From contig NZ_NSKC01000011.1 in NCBI RefSeq assembly GCF_002286985.1, positions 49,588-113,587 of the forward strand: a stretch of DNA of 64,000 nt, in the 5' to 3' direction. Under the pieces are notes generated by a model. That model searched no databases. It had not been told where the DNA came from and was given only the letters and a program-made list of their open reading frames with translations. Positions 9,614 through 18,778 of this stretch are shown here, in pieces. This stretch comes from Halorubrum salipaludis. GTDB taxonomy: Archaea; Halobacteriota; Halobacteria; Halobacteriales; Haloferacaceae. The translations under genes were made by a program, and so were the position numbers. Each line of letters begins with the position of its first letter. Positions within the stretch are counted from its first letter, which is position 1.

Positions 9614-10369
9614 CTACCTGTCGGCCAGGTCGTCGTACTTGTCGAGGACCATATCGAGGTACTCGTCAGTCATCCGGCGGGGGTTCTGGACAGTGTGAAA
9701 GTCGTCGAGGATGAACGCAACCTGATCGCGATCGTCGTCACTGACTGCGTCCGTCGGCGAGGCGCCGCCCGTGGTCGCGTTTTCGTAAATCGTGAGAAAA
9801 ACCGGTCGGAGGTCGACTTCGGAGATGACGTTATAGGTGTACGAGTTGGCGTCGTACCGGATGAAGATCCACCGGATGCTGTCCGTCGCGAACCCGTAGT
9901 CAGACTCAAACTCGCGCTGACTCAATCACGATTTGACCTGATCGAGACCGTGGCCGCGTTTTTCGAGCGGCTTATTCAGCGACTCGGCTTCGATCAAGAG
10001 CCGAGAGGAGTCGATATTTGGGATATCGCGAAGTGAAACCGCGTAGTCCGCCTGCTCGCCCCGAGTTGTCGAAAAGTCGCCGACCTCAGAACCGTAATCG
10101 GTGTACCCGAGCCTGTTCAACAACGGCTCGATCACTCGATCCCGTGTGATCGGTTCGGGATCGAGGCGATCCTGAGAATACTCCGACTTGAGGATGTACG
10201 AGCCGGGGTCAGAGATAAACACACCGTCGAGAATGTCGTCGTCGATCTGATCGCGAAGCCGACGAATCGAGTCGGCGATCGTCTCGATGAGCGCGTCTTC
10301 GTCCTCGCGGGTGACCTCGGTCTCGAAGTCGTCAAAGTCAAATTCAGTCTGAACGTCCCGAGCCGACAT
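9614..10369 (-). pseudogene. Restriction-like nuclease N-terminal gene, broken by TGA
   Basis: The frames 10369-9926 and 9925-9614 are in phase and separated by a single TGA at 9928-9926. Reading through gives QVKS-stop-LSQREFESDYGFATDS, where a tryptophan (TGG) would fit well. The first part resembles the nuclease-like N-terminal domain of type I or IIG restriction enzymes, with DYAVSLRDIPNIDSSRLLIEAES in the place of a PD-(D/E)XK core, though the usual lysine is absent. The second part (IRWIFIRYD) also fits that family. Full-length relatives are usually much longer, so the C-terminus is probably lost too. A short functional protein cannot be excluded. Confidence 0.6.
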
Positions 10370-10500
10370 GATGCTTGTCCGGTTCTACCGCCCGTAACTC
10401 CTCTCCAATGGCGATCGACGAAGCACGAACAAGGTAATTCGATTTGCCAATTGGGGTAGTATTTTTATCAGATGGCGCGCATTCTTAGCACAATTCATTA

Positions 10501-12864
10501 ATGGCTGATATTCCAGATGGTCTCTCCCACTCCAGTGTTGAGCGGGTTGAATCACTACTTCAGCGGAAAGGGTTTGACTCGGTGAATGAAACCCAGGCGG
10601 CTTTCCTCAAGGCAGATGGAATGAATGAGGGAAACACCCTGCTCTGCGCAGAGACTGGGAATGGGAAGACATTCTGTGCTGAAACTGTTGTGCAACGGGC
10701 GCTTGAAAACGGGAAGTCAGTTGCGTATCTCGTCCCAAGTGTCTCTCTCACGAACGGGAAGTACGAGTCCATCAGCGAATGGCTGGACGGAGGATATACG
10801 CTGGCCAATGCCACGTGGGGTGACACAGCTGGCTACCAGCATGCTGATGTGATCGTTGCGACCTTCGACTCGTATTATGAAGCAGCGATTCGCGGTGTTG
10901 GCCTCGGTGTGGATACGCTCATTTTCGATGACTTCCACGAGATATACTCAGACTTTCGCGGAGATACCATCGAAAAATGCCTGACTATCGCCCGGCAGAA
11001 TGGGGCTGAGATCTTTGCGAACAGTGCGACGGTTGGGAATCCTGATGAAATTGCTCGTTGGTTAGAGTCAGATCTTGTCATCAGCCCTGCGAAGCGAGGC
11101 GTTCCGATCGTTGAAAGACCGGTGAAGAAAGGTGATTCACGGAAGTCCTATGGCGAGTTCATCGGCGATCTGATCATGGATAACCGAGAGGTGGGCCCGT
11201 TCATGATATTCAATTTCTCGACGTCAAATGCTCAGACTCGGGCGCTGCGGATCAAAGATAACTGTCGGTTCGAGCGACCCGATACAGACTACCGGGCAAA
11301 GGTTGAGGCCGCAGTCGATACTGTTCTCACAAGTACCCACCATGATTTGATCAGCTGTCTGGAGAACGGAGTTGCGTTTCACTATGCCGGGCTCGAGAAC
11401 TCTATCAAAGAGCTCGTAGAGGAAGGGGTCAAGAACGGCGACATCAAGTGTATCTCCTGTACGACCACGCTCGCGTACGGGTTCGACTCACCCATTCAAT
11501 CAGTCATTGTTGCTGACCTCGCTCGCTTTGGGCAGTTTATTGGAAAGTATGAGTACATACAATGGATCGGTCGGGCTGGCCGGGGTGGAGATATGGAGGA
11601 GGCGTATGCTTACCCCATCTACACAGACGAAGAGGCCGAAGAGTACTTTGAGTTCGGAACGCCAGTCGAAGAGAAATCGCTTGAATCAATTGGGTCGCAC
11701 TTCGGCCCTGTACCCGACGACTTCCCGAGTGATGAATACATTTCGAACGCAGAGAACGCCGACACGAATCTCCGCTGGCTCCTGATTGAACTTGTCGTCA
11801 GTGGGTGGAATACACTCGACGAGTTGATCGAGTTCGTTTCGATGACGCTGTACGGGTTCTATCAGGGCACGTCGATGTCAGCGACTCCGACTCTCGGTAA
11901 TGATGAGGTCGCCCAGAAGGTCATTCGATTCACAGAGGAACTCGACGAGAAGGGCTTCATCAACTACCAGTCGGACAATCAGATTACACCAACTGAACTT
12001 GGCGAGGCTGTCTTCGAGTACGACCATGCGACCCGGCTTGAACCAACGCCTGACGCGCTCAAGGGTGTTGTCAGGATGCTCGAGAACTACCACCCGATCT
12101 CGCCCGAACGGTTAATCAAAGAGTTCGCGACGGTCTCATACACGTGCGATCTTGGGGAGTCTCACAGTGAGGATAATCCGTTGTGGGAGTTACTGGAGAG
12201 ACACGGCTACGAACAGTCCAACTCGTCGATGACGGCAGCCGTAATGACGTGGCTCTGGTGTCAGGGTATCAATGCGGACTTGATCGAAGATCGAGCAGAT
12301 ATCGACGTGGCGCATCTCTCTACAACTGCTAGCAATCTCTCTGAAGCGATTGGGGCGATCGGTGAGCTGTACAACGCAACACCACATGAAGAACCGGTGT
12401 GGGTAGAGACGTTTACTCAGCAGCTTGCGGATGGGGTAACGGTGAAAGATCTCCATCTGACGTCCTACGATGGAATCGCTCGGGGACGGGTGATGGCGCT
12501 CGAAGATCAGATACAGACCGCGTGGTCAGGCCTCGACAAGGATATGCCACCGGGTCACGCTACAACCATCGAAAAACTGGCCTTCCAACAGAAGCAGGCT
12601 CCGTCAGGCTTCGAGGAAAATATCGTTCTCAGCGCAGACCACATCTCGACTGGGACAGCACCGACTGTTGTCGAAGCGGTGAAAGACTGGACAGCCGGTG
12701 ACTCCGGAGAGCTGACTCAACCGCCGATTTCCGAATCTGGTCGTAACTTCCTTAATTTCGGCAATTCGTCCGGGACGATCGAGATGCCGCAGTCTGCGAG
12801 TGAGTCTACGGAATCAAGCTCTCGTGATACGACACGTGGAACGTCACTTGATGACTTCGTGTAA
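10501..12864 (+). CDS. Ski2-like DEAD/DEAH-box helicase
   Basis: The 787-residue protein is a superfamily 2 helicase. Walker A is AETGNGKT near residue 50, the Walker B box is DDFHE near 141, motif III is NSAT near 178, and motif VI is QWIGRAGRGG near 355. The FHYAGLEN segment before motif V is typical of Ski2/Hel308-type helicases. The long C-terminal region has winged-helix-like and helical parts (TPTELGEAVFEYDHATRLEP). It stands alone with its own AT-rich promoter region, and its start codon ATG at 10501 follows closely, as expected for a leaderless haloarchaeal transcript. Such solitary helicases often sit in haloarchaeal defence or plasmid regions; the substrate is unknown. Confidence 0.85.
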   Translation: MADIPDGLSHSSVERVESLLQRKGFDSVNETQAAFLKADGMNEGNTLLCAETGNGKTFCAETVVQRALENGKSVAYLVPSVSLTNGKYESISEWLDGGYTLANATWGDTAGYQHADVIVATFDSYYEAAIRGVGLGVDTLIFDDFHEIYSDFRGDTIEKCLTIARQNGAEIFANSATVGNPDEIARWLESDLVISPAKRGVPIVERPVKKGDSRKSYGEFIGDLIMDNREVGPFMIFNFSTSNAQTRALRIKDNCRFERPDTDYRAKVEAAVDTVLTSTHHDLISCLENGVAFHYAGLENSIKELVEEGVKNGDIKCISCTTTLAYGFDSPIQSVIVADLARFGQFIGKYEYIQWIGRAGRGGDMEEAYAYPIYTDEEAEEYFEFGTPVEEKSLESIGSHFGPVPDDFPSDEYISNAENADTNLRWLLIELVVSGWNTLDELIEFVSMTLYGFYQGTSMSATPTLGNDEVAQKVIRFTEELDEKGFINYQSDNQITPTELGEAVFEYDHATRLEPTPDALKGVVRMLENYHPISPERLIKEFATVSYTCDLGESHSEDNPLWELLERHGYEQSNSSMTAAVMTWLWCQGINADLIEDRADIDVAHLSTTASNLSEAIGAIGELYNATPHEEPVWVETFTQQLADGVTVKDLHLTSYDGIARGRVMALEDQIQTAWSGLDKDMPPGHATTIEKLAFQQKQAPSGFEENIVLSADHISTGTAPTVVEAVKDWTAGDSGELTQPPISESGRNFLNFGNSSGTIEMPQSASESTESSSRDTTRGTSLDDFV

Positions 12865-13170
12865 AGAGTATCATTGTCTGAACTCACGAGGGACTCGTGA
12901 ATCAGTATCCGCCCACTCACCTACCACATGAGCAAGCAGTGTCTCGGGGTCAATCCCTGGAGATGAGTCCCACAATGCGCTTGCTAGGGGAATTCTTCAT
13001 CGAGATGGTGGCTGTAGGTTCTTCATCTTGAAATCCGACCGGGCAACAAACTGCCCGGCGAGTTCGGCTAACTTTCGAGTCCGCTGGGTATCGGCCAGAT
13101 TGTGCTGACAGATTAGAACCCATTCTACTACTCTCGGTGAGTGAAAAGAGATCGAGGAGAAAACCCCTTT
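12865..13170. other. Intergenic region with hairpin and coding-like remnant
   Basis: A perfect 7-bp stem with a 6-base loop (CCGGGCA at 13039 and TGCCCGG ending 13058) lies here. On the minus strand, about 40 codons around it are open and protein-like (NLADTQRTRKLAELAGQFVA) but have no start. A similar hairpin and neighbouring sequence occur near 49707-49730. The element could be a gene tail left by transposition or a terminator between the convergent helicase and integrase genes. Confidence 0.4.
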
Positions 13171-14370
13171 TTAGTCGTAGAACTGGGGGCTTACGTCAAG
13201 GAACCGTTCGACGCGGTCGTCCGACCAGTGGGTGTAGTTGTCCATCGTGTTTTCCTCGTCACCGCGGAGCAGTTTCGTCGTCGTTGCGTGTTCTCCCGTA
13301 CTGGCGGCCTCGAGGCGTTCGTCGATCGTTGATGTTGCCCAGTGGCGGAAGTAGTGCGGATTGATGTTGTCGTCGTCATAGGCTTCATACCAGTATCCGA
13401 GCTCTTTCGAGTGGCGGCGAATGTTCTGGGCTACCGTCTGTGGGTGAATCCGCTGTCCCCAATTGTGTGAGACTGTCGTGAACAGTGGCGTGTCAGATTC
13501 GAGTGTGCCGGAGTGTACTGCCAGCCATCGGAGGAGAAGGTCGACCATCTCCTCATCAAGCGGGATCGTCCTGTTGACGCTTGTTTTGTTCGACGCTGTT
13601 GGGACTCGCCCCCGTTCCTCCCAGAGTGCACCCTCTTCGGGGGTGCTTGGCACGTAGAGGAATGGACGGTCCTTGTGCCGGAGGGCTTTGTGAACTTCCC
13701 AGTTACAGGCTGGGTGATCCAAGTAGATATCTTGGAGGTCAGCATTAGTGATGACACCTCTTCGTATCGTTGTTTTCGCCATCAGTGCCGTGATCGCTTC
13801 CCAGAGTGGGTGCTGGAAAGCCTGGATGTAGTTGGCCATCTCGTCGACGGCGATTATCTTCGGGTTCCGTGATGAGCCGCTCCCGATGATCTTATCAGCA
13901 CCTTCGTCGATAGCGAGTTCAATCGGGTTCCCTGACTCGGTGAACAAGGAGTGGCCGCGCTTCAGGCAGAAGTCGTAGAACTGCTTGATTGTCTTTACGT
14001 TCCCCCGTTCAGTGGCTCCCCCATAGTTTGGATTCGCAGCCATCGAATGAAAATAATCCCGAGCGTCGTCGATCGAGAGGTTTTCTGGCTGTTTGTCACC
14101 ACCAGTGTTCCAGTCAATCCCGCTCTCGTGGCGCAGCACCTCACTGCCGTACTTGTCATGCTTCTCTTCGATCGTGTGTTTATCATCGTCTTCGTAGATG
14201 ATCCAGTCGAACTCGTCGTTGAGCCACCGCTTGAACAACCCTATATGCCATTTGACATTCCGCTGGGTGGAGTCCGCCGAGTGGTTGTGCCGCGTATAGA
14301 CGAACCAGTCCAGCGGCGGTCGGGTGGGGTCGTTACCGTGCCGTACGGTTCCGTAGTCTGGGTTACTCAT
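13171..14370 (-). CDS. Tyrosine recombinase (integrase)
   Basis: This 399-residue protein belongs to the phage integrase/XerD family. The C-terminal catalytic part has NPHYFRHWATS (the H-x-x-R box) and ends with the nucleophile tyrosine in TMDNYTHWSDD. The N-terminal SAM-like core-binding region has the common haloarchaeal block RNVKWHIGLFKRWL. I chose ATG 14370, which overlaps the end of the upstream small gene, over the frame start at 14412. It probably integrates or resolves a mobile unit in this area. No tRNA is seen beside it, so the att site is unclear. Confidence 0.85.
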   Translation of the reverse strand: MSNPDYGTVRHGNDPTRPPLDWFVYTRHNHSADSTQRNVKWHIGLFKRWLNDEFDWIIYEDDDKHTIEEKHDKYGSEVLRHESGIDWNTGGDKQPENLSIDDARDYFHSMAANPNYGGATERGNVKTIKQFYDFCLKRGHSLFTESGNPIELAIDEGADKIIGSGSSRNPKIIAVDEMANYIQAFQHPLWEAITALMAKTTIRRGVITNADLQDIYLDHPACNWEVHKALRHKDRPFLYVPSTPEEGALWEERGRVPTASNKTSVNRTIPLDEEMVDLLLRWLAVHSGTLESDTPLFTTVSHNWGQRIHPQTVAQNIRRHSKELGYWYEAYDDDNINPHYFRHWATSTIDERLEAASTGEHATTTKLLRGDEENTMDNYTHWSDDRVERFLDVSPQFYD

Positions 14371-14725
14371 TGATTCGGAAGTCGAACCCGTCTTTTTCGA
14401 CGGGCGAGTCATCGTCTTTGGCTAATCGGAAGAGGTAGTCTGAAGCAAGTTCTTTGAAAGCGTCCTCGAGAACGGTGTTGAGGTCTTTGTAGTCCTCGTC
14501 CAGTGCCTCAAGTACGAGCTTCTCCGGGTCATCAGTACCTTCACCTGTACTCTTGATCTCATCGTTCAACGTGCGCGGGTCGAGCGCGACGATGTTACTC
14601 TCACCGGCAGAGATCATGATGCGAATGTATTCTGCTGCGCTGTTGTACCCCTCAGCGTCGGAGGCACGTTTCCACATCGCCGTTGGCATCGATACGTACC
14701 GTTTCGTGAATTCTGGCTTTGCCAT
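14363..14725 (-). CDS. DUF5805-like small partner of integrase
   Basis: The 120-residue product starts MAKPEFTKRYVSMPTAMWKR and contains AEGYNSAAEYIRIMISAGES, which resembles the ribbon-helix-helix-like block of haloarchaeal DUF5805 proteins commonly found just upstream of integrases. Its stop overlaps the integrase ATG by 8 bases, so the two are translationally coupled. It may act as a recombination directionality factor or regulator; that is inference. ATG 14725 was chosen over GTG 14734. Confidence 0.65.
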   Translation of the reverse strand: MAKPEFTKRYVSMPTAMWKRASDAEGYNSAAEYIRIMISAGESNIVALDPRTLNDEIKSTGEGTDDPEKLVLEALDEDYKDLNTVLEDAFKELASDYLFRLAKDDDSPVEKDGFDFRINE

Positions 14726-15114
14726 GATTTTCACGCCCAGTTTTACAACTGAACTTGTATTCCTTTATGTAGAAGCCAGACACTTAGTTGTTTTCCCGGT
14801 AAGAATAAACAAATGAGAACAGGATGTAAACAGGGAAAATCGATATACTCCAGTTCTCATTTGTCAGTCCTATTTTCAAAATCGCACGAAGGAAGCGTGT
14901 TAGAGGATTGGAGTTTACATAACTTCTTTTGTTTTAACGGTGGCCAAAAATAAGAATAGAGTGTATCCGACTGGTTGAACCGGATAAATCTAGAACAAGT
15001 CAGTTTGTATCCGAGTGAGTCGGAAAGATAATATTCTCAATATTAAACCTTCCAATCCATTGAACTATGTCAAGTGGCCGATAGAACTATACTATTTTGC
15101 TGTCGATTGGTTGT
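14726..15114. other. AT-rich intergenic region
   Basis: About 390 bases, much lower in GC than the genes around it, lie between two divergent transcription units (integrase pair and AbrB-membrane gene). No open frame of note is seen. It presumably holds both promoters and may include the integration site. Confidence 0.4.
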
Positions 15115-15777
15115 ATGGGCGAACAGACGATTCGGTATATGAACGAACGGGGAAGTGTTACGATTGATTCCGAAATCCGAGAGGTCCTAGGTCTGAAAGA
15201 AAAAAAGGCACTAGTCAGGTTATGTGAAATTCAAGTCGTGAAAGTTGAGGACGATGAAGTTAATGTTGAGGATTTACCAGACGAAACGTGCCGAACCATT
15301 TCTCGGATCAACAACCGCGGGATCGTTAGGATCGACGAGGAAGTACGAGAGGTCTTGGGAATCAACGGTAGGAAAGCAATGCTCAAAATTGGCGATATTG
15401 AAATTGCGAAAATTGTTGATGAGCCAACGGCTGAAGTTCGCAGCAGTATCATACCGATCGACATTGGGGCCTTCTACGCGCGTACGGTGGCAGAATGGAG
15501 CCAAATAAAAGATGTCTATCTCCGGGCACACCAAGACATCGAATACCCACTAAGTAGGTCAACTGCGATGAAAATCATTGGTACCGGAATACTGATCGCG
15601 ATGGTCAGTGCTGTACTGTTGGGTCAGAACGGTGCACTTCAAGCGCTTGCGACTGGTGATCGAATTGAATGGATTAGTCTGACCATCGCTCTTACCTTCG
15701 GCGTGATCATGGTTGTCCACTTACTCCCTGATCGCAGAGAAGTAGTGCGCAGCCTCATCGAAAACCCGCCAGAGTAG
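15115..15777 (+). CDS. Membrane-anchored protein with two AbrB-like domains
   Basis: The 220-residue protein has two tandem SpoVT/AbrB swapped-hairpin-like repeats: MNERGSVTIDSEIREVLGL near the N-terminus and INNRGIVRIDEEVREVLGI near residues 64-82. A linker follows, then two hydrophobic helices near 155-170 (GTGILIAMVSAVLLG) and 185-202 (ISLTIALTFGVIMVVHLL), and a short cytoplasmic tail. AbrB domains usually bind DNA as dimers; one chain with two halves could form one unit. A membrane tether is unusual and suggests DNA or plasmid anchoring, or a sensor role (inference). ATG 15115 was chosen because it begins just before the first AbrB repeat. Confidence 0.65.
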   Translation: MGEQTIRYMNERGSVTIDSEIREVLGLKEKKALVRLCEIQVVKVEDDEVNVEDLPDETCRTISRINNRGIVRIDEEVREVLGINGRKAMLKIGDIEIAKIVDEPTAEVRSSIIPIDIGAFYARTVAEWSQIKDVYLRAHQDIEYPLSRSTAMKIIGTGILIAMVSAVLLGQNGALQALATGDRIEWISLTIALTFGVIMVVHLLPDRREVVRSLIENPPE

Positions 15778-15976
15778 AGTTCTTTCTACTCTCATCTGTG
15801 GACGCTCTTAGATAGAGGATTGTTGATGGAGAGCATTCGGGTGGTTTCGACATAGCTATCACTCCTTATGGACAAGGTCAAACAGGAATGCCGCCGTTTC
15901 TACCGACGGTTTGACCGACCCAGACCGCTACGGAAGTTCACTACCACCAATCACCGCTACAAGAGCGAGTTTGTCT

Positions 15977-16633
15977 TTAGCTAAAGTTGTAGTCGGTGTT
16001 AGAGGCGTTGACATACTTGTCATTCCCACGTCGATCTGGCACGTAACAAGGGCCACAGCCGCCATCGAAGAACACCGGCGTCTCGATATCAAGTTTGCTC
16101 CGTCGCTTCAGTAACTGCGGCATATTACTCCTGAGTTCGCTCACGTACGGTTCTCGCCTCGTTCGAAACGTCTCCCGAGGCGGCCGACGTTCAGTCAGCG
16201 GCGGCAGCGAGTCCTTGTAGAGGTCATCAATGGTGAGGATTCGCACATCAAGCACCTGAGCAAGCCACCACGCTTGGCTGGTCACGCCCCACGCGACGAC
16301 GAGCACAGGCATCGCCCGCGCGAGCAGCGCCCGGTGGGAGATGTTGGCGACCGCATCACGGCCGACGAGCGTCGTGTGCCAGTCTTTACACTCGGCGACG
16401 AGGTAATCGGCCGGGTCGTTCTGGAGGTCCGCTCTCCGGGCGACGACGTCCGTCTCAAGCCCGAACAGGAACTCATTCCGTGTTGTCTGGTACCCCCACC
16501 GCTCGAACGCTTCTGCTGTCTCTCGTTCGAGCCACCGACCATTTGTCGGATCGTGCTCAAGATCGTCGACTGGTTCCTCCTGATCGCCGAGAGCGCCGAT
16601 TTTCTCGTTGAGGTCATCGAAGAAATCACTCAT
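15977..16633 (-). CDS. PD-(D/E)XK restriction-endonuclease-like protein
   Basis: The 218-residue protein carries a clear Mrr/RecB-type nuclease core: ERETAEAFERWGYQTTRNEF, then GLETDVVARR and YLVAECKDWHT, giving the D...E-x-K active site. The C-terminus has a Cys pair (GGCGPCYV). ATG 16633 was chosen because it overlaps the upstream gene by 8 bases and removes a long basic, non-haloarchaeal N-terminus. The role could be restriction or repair. It is the last gene of a small operon with 16626-16871. Confidence 0.7.
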   Translation of the reverse strand: MSDFFDDLNEKIGALGDQEEPVDDLEHDPTNGRWLERETAEAFERWGYQTTRNEFLFGLETDVVARRADLQNDPADYLVAECKDWHTTLVGRDAVANISHRALLARAMPVLVVAWGVTSQAWWLAQVLDVRILTIDDLYKDSLPPLTERRPPRETFRTRREPYVSELRSNMPQLLKRRSKLDIETPVFFDGGCGPCYVPDRRGNDKYVNASNTDYNFS

Positions 16634-16871
16634 CGGTTGAGGCCTCCGTGGCAGCGGCAGCGCGGACGGCCGTATGTTCAAGCGCTGTTGCGATCGCACG
16701 GGCTTCCGTCGGGGTGAGTTCGGCAAAGGTAACGCCCCAGCTCCCGCCGACACTAAGCATGAGTTGTGATGGGTCGTCATCACAGAGCGCCACCTGAATC
16801 TTCGCCTCTTCTTGGGTGAGCGGACGGTCACGGACGACGTCAGTTTCAAGATCGATTGCTGGGCGGCTCAT
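16626..16871 (-). CDS. Hypothetical protein upstream of nuclease
   Basis: This 81-residue protein starts MSRPAIDLETDVVRDRPLTQ and contains a possible beta segment (QLMLSVGGSWGVTFAELTPTEA). It overlaps the nuclease gene by 8 bases, so the two products are probably made together. No family is recognised; an accessory or inhibitor role for the nuclease would be inference. Confidence 0.55.
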   Translation of the reverse strand: MSRPAIDLETDVVRDRPLTQEEAKIQVALCDDDPSQLMLSVGGSWGVTFAELTPTEARAIATALEHTAVRAAAATEASTDE

Positions 16872-16948
16872 TGGGATGTACCGTTTGTCGGGAGCATACT
16901 CGGTAGGTTGCGAGGCGACGCGGCCTTCGGTGGATGCGGTGTCGTCAT
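16868..16948 (-). CDS. Possible 26-residue leader ORF
   Basis: A short frame from ATG 16948 ends in a TGA that overlaps the ATG of the next gene (ATGA). The overlap fits an operon start, but the peptide (MTTPHPPKAASPRN...) is proline-rich with no acidic bias. It may be only the end of a longer open frame reaching 17170, or noise. Confidence 0.3.
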   Translation of the reverse strand: MTTPHPPKAASPRNLPSMLPTNGTSQ

Positions 16949-17280
16949 GGTTGATTCTAGGGTGTTAATTGCGAGCGATTTGTCTGGTTGGTGAGCGCCG
17001 TTCTGGTGGGAGGATAGGTCGTGACTCACATGGCGGGCCAATCCTAGCTTCGCGAGCGCTGGCGGGTACTCGTCAGTCAAAGTTGATTCTGTGTCTTGGA
17101 CCAGAATCTCAATCCCCCGCGTTGAACCAGTGTACATGGGTTTGTGCGTGTCCACGGAACCCCCCCGCATGGGCCATTTATTGGCACAGATCGGCCAGCA
17201 TCTTTTTGCGCACAGCGCGTCGTCATCAACGGCCGATGGGGTCCGTGATTATAGCATGTGTATCTGAAGTATTAAACATT

Positions 17281-17316
17281 AGCTCATATAGGCTAAGTAT
17301 TGGCTCAAATAGGCTA
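17281..17316. promoter_or_regulatory. Twin operator-like repeats upstream of repressor
   Basis: AGCTCATATAGGCTA (17281-17295) and GGCTCAAATAGGCTA (17302-17316) are near-identical direct repeats with starts 21 bp apart, about two helical turns. The first is itself nearly palindromic. They lie 54 bases before the ATG of the winged-helix gene, so binding by that protein and autoregulation are likely. No experiment is implied. Confidence 0.6.
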
Positions 17317-17369
17317 CAAAGGAGGCACAACCCGTGTAACTAACAAAGCTCCCATTGGATGTAGCGAAA

Positions 17370-17642
17370 ATGCGGCCTACTCCGGGGTGGATGACAATGA
17401 CGGACCTAGTCATCTTGGAGTTTCTCAACGACTACAACCTAGAACTCGCCCCGAAGCCTCTCTACCGGAATTTAAATCGACACGGCCACGACATTGGGTA
17501 CTCTACAGTACGGGGACGGTTGCCAGAATTAGCCGAGAAGGGGCTCTTAGTGAAGGACAGTGACGGATACTACCAGCTATCTGATCTCGGTCGAGAGTAC
17601 CTCACAGGCGATATCGACGCAGATGAGTTGGAAGATGCGTAA
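17370..17642 (+). CDS. Winged-helix regulator, PhiH1 repressor type
   Basis: The 90-residue protein begins MRPTPGWMTMTDLVILEFLN and continues with a winged helix-turn-helix in which GYSTVRGRLPELAEKGLLVK is the recognition helix and start of the wing. This matches the haloarchaeal PhiH1-like repressor group common on plasmids and viruses. Start ATG 17370 follows two operator-like repeats. A 293-base gap without a gene follows before parA. Confidence 0.75.
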   Translation: MRPTPGWMTMTDLVILEFLNDYNLELAPKPLYRNLNRHGHDIGYSTVRGRLPELAEKGLLVKDSDGYYQLSDLGREYLTGDIDADELEDA

Positions 17643-17935
17643 CAGTCGACTTCGATAATCGCGCACCGGTCGTCGCTTTTGTGGCCTCCACCCTCATCAT
17701 CTGGTAGTTCTGCCGCTCTTTGGGTCTGATCACGATCTATTATTGCTGACCTGCTCAAGTAATTCTGTCAGTAGTAGGCTTGTTCGTCAGTACAGTGCTG
17801 CTACGTCTATCCGGGGAATCGCTTTTCATCGTGTTTCTCGTGATGTGGATCTCATCATCCTTGTCCTCCAGACCTGCCTGGAATGTTGGTGTCTGACGTA
17901 GAGTTAATATGGCCGCGTTTCGATCATTTCACAGA

Positions 17936-18778
17936 ATGACACAAACGACTGAAACGGGAGAAACGATCAAAACGTCGCCGGCGATTGTGGCGATGCTCAA
18001 TCAAAAGGGTGGGGTGGGGAAGACAACGCTCACCATCCACGTCGCCGGTGCGCTCGCCGATCGCGGACTCGATGTCCTCGTGGTCGACCTCGCACCGGAG
18101 GGGGCGCTCACGTCGATCCTTGGCTACGACGAAGCCTACAGCGACCTCGACCGTGAGGTATCGCTCCACGAGCTCCTCCTAGATCCGAGCCGCGCCGCCG
18201 ACGTCGAGGACCTCGTGCTCAAGGGCGAGGAGTTCGATCTGCTCCCAGCGAACGAGCGCATGGTCGACCGAACTGGTGGTGAATTGAATGGCGAACCGCG
18301 AGCCCGAGAGCGACTGAAGATGACCCTCGACGAGCTCGGCGCAGGCTACGACGTCGTCCTTGTGGATAACATGCCGAGTATCAACGTCCTCACGGACAAC
18401 GCCCTGGTGGCAAGCGACGGCGTCCTCATCCCGGCGTACGCCGAGGCGCTCTCTGTACAGGGGCTCGACCGCCTCCAAAAGCAGATCGACAGCGTTCGGG
18501 AGTACTTTGGCGCAGTCAGGATCCTCGGGATCGTCGCAAACCGCGTCGAGCACAACAAGCAGGCCGACGCGATGCTCGAGCAGCTCCACGCCGAGTTCGA
18601 GGACGGGCTTGGCATCCCGGTATTCGACGTGTACAAGCGGGTCGACCTCCAGCGAGCGATCGCCGCACAGGAGCGCTCTATCTTCGCCGCCGAGGAGCTC
18701 GACAGTGACATGGCCGAGGTGATCGCCGAGATTGCGGCGCTCGTCGACGACAAACTCGTGGGGCAAGCAAATGACTGA
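17936..18778 (+). CDS. parA: ParA partition ATPase
   Basis: The 280-residue protein is a ParA/Soj P-loop ATPase. MLNQKGGVGKTTLTIHVAG is the deviant Walker A with signature lysine, followed by VLVVDLAPEGALTSILG, YDVVLVDNMPSINVL (Walker B) and LVASDGVLIPAYAEALSVQG. It drives plasmid segregation with a DNA-bound partner. Start ATG 17936 is preferred over 17909. The first codons contain the same 9-bp repeat phrase (17948-17976) found in the partner gene. Its stop overlaps the partner ATG by 8 bases, so the two form an operon. Confidence 0.9.
   Translation: MTQTTETGETIKTSPAIVAMLNQKGGVGKTTLTIHVAGALADRGLDVLVVDLAPEGALTSILGYDEAYSDLDREVSLHELLLDPSRAADVEDLVLKGEEFDLLPANERMVDRTGGELNGEPRARERLKMTLDELGAGYDVVLVDNMPSINVLTDNALVASDGVLIPAYAEALSVQGLDRLQKQIDSVREYFGAVRILGIVANRVEHNKQADAMLEQLHAEFEDGLGIPVFDVYKRVDLQRAIAAQERSIFAAEELDSDMAEVIAEIAALVDDKLVGQAND

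Noticed and set aside
13171..14725. tRNA gene as attachment site for the integrase
   Set aside because: No cloverleaf or T-loop sequence could be found on either side by eye.
15977..16849. Long N-terminal extension of the nuclease gene
   Set aside because: The extra 72 residues are basic and overlap the upstream small gene in another frame; ATG 16633 overlaps properly with that gene.
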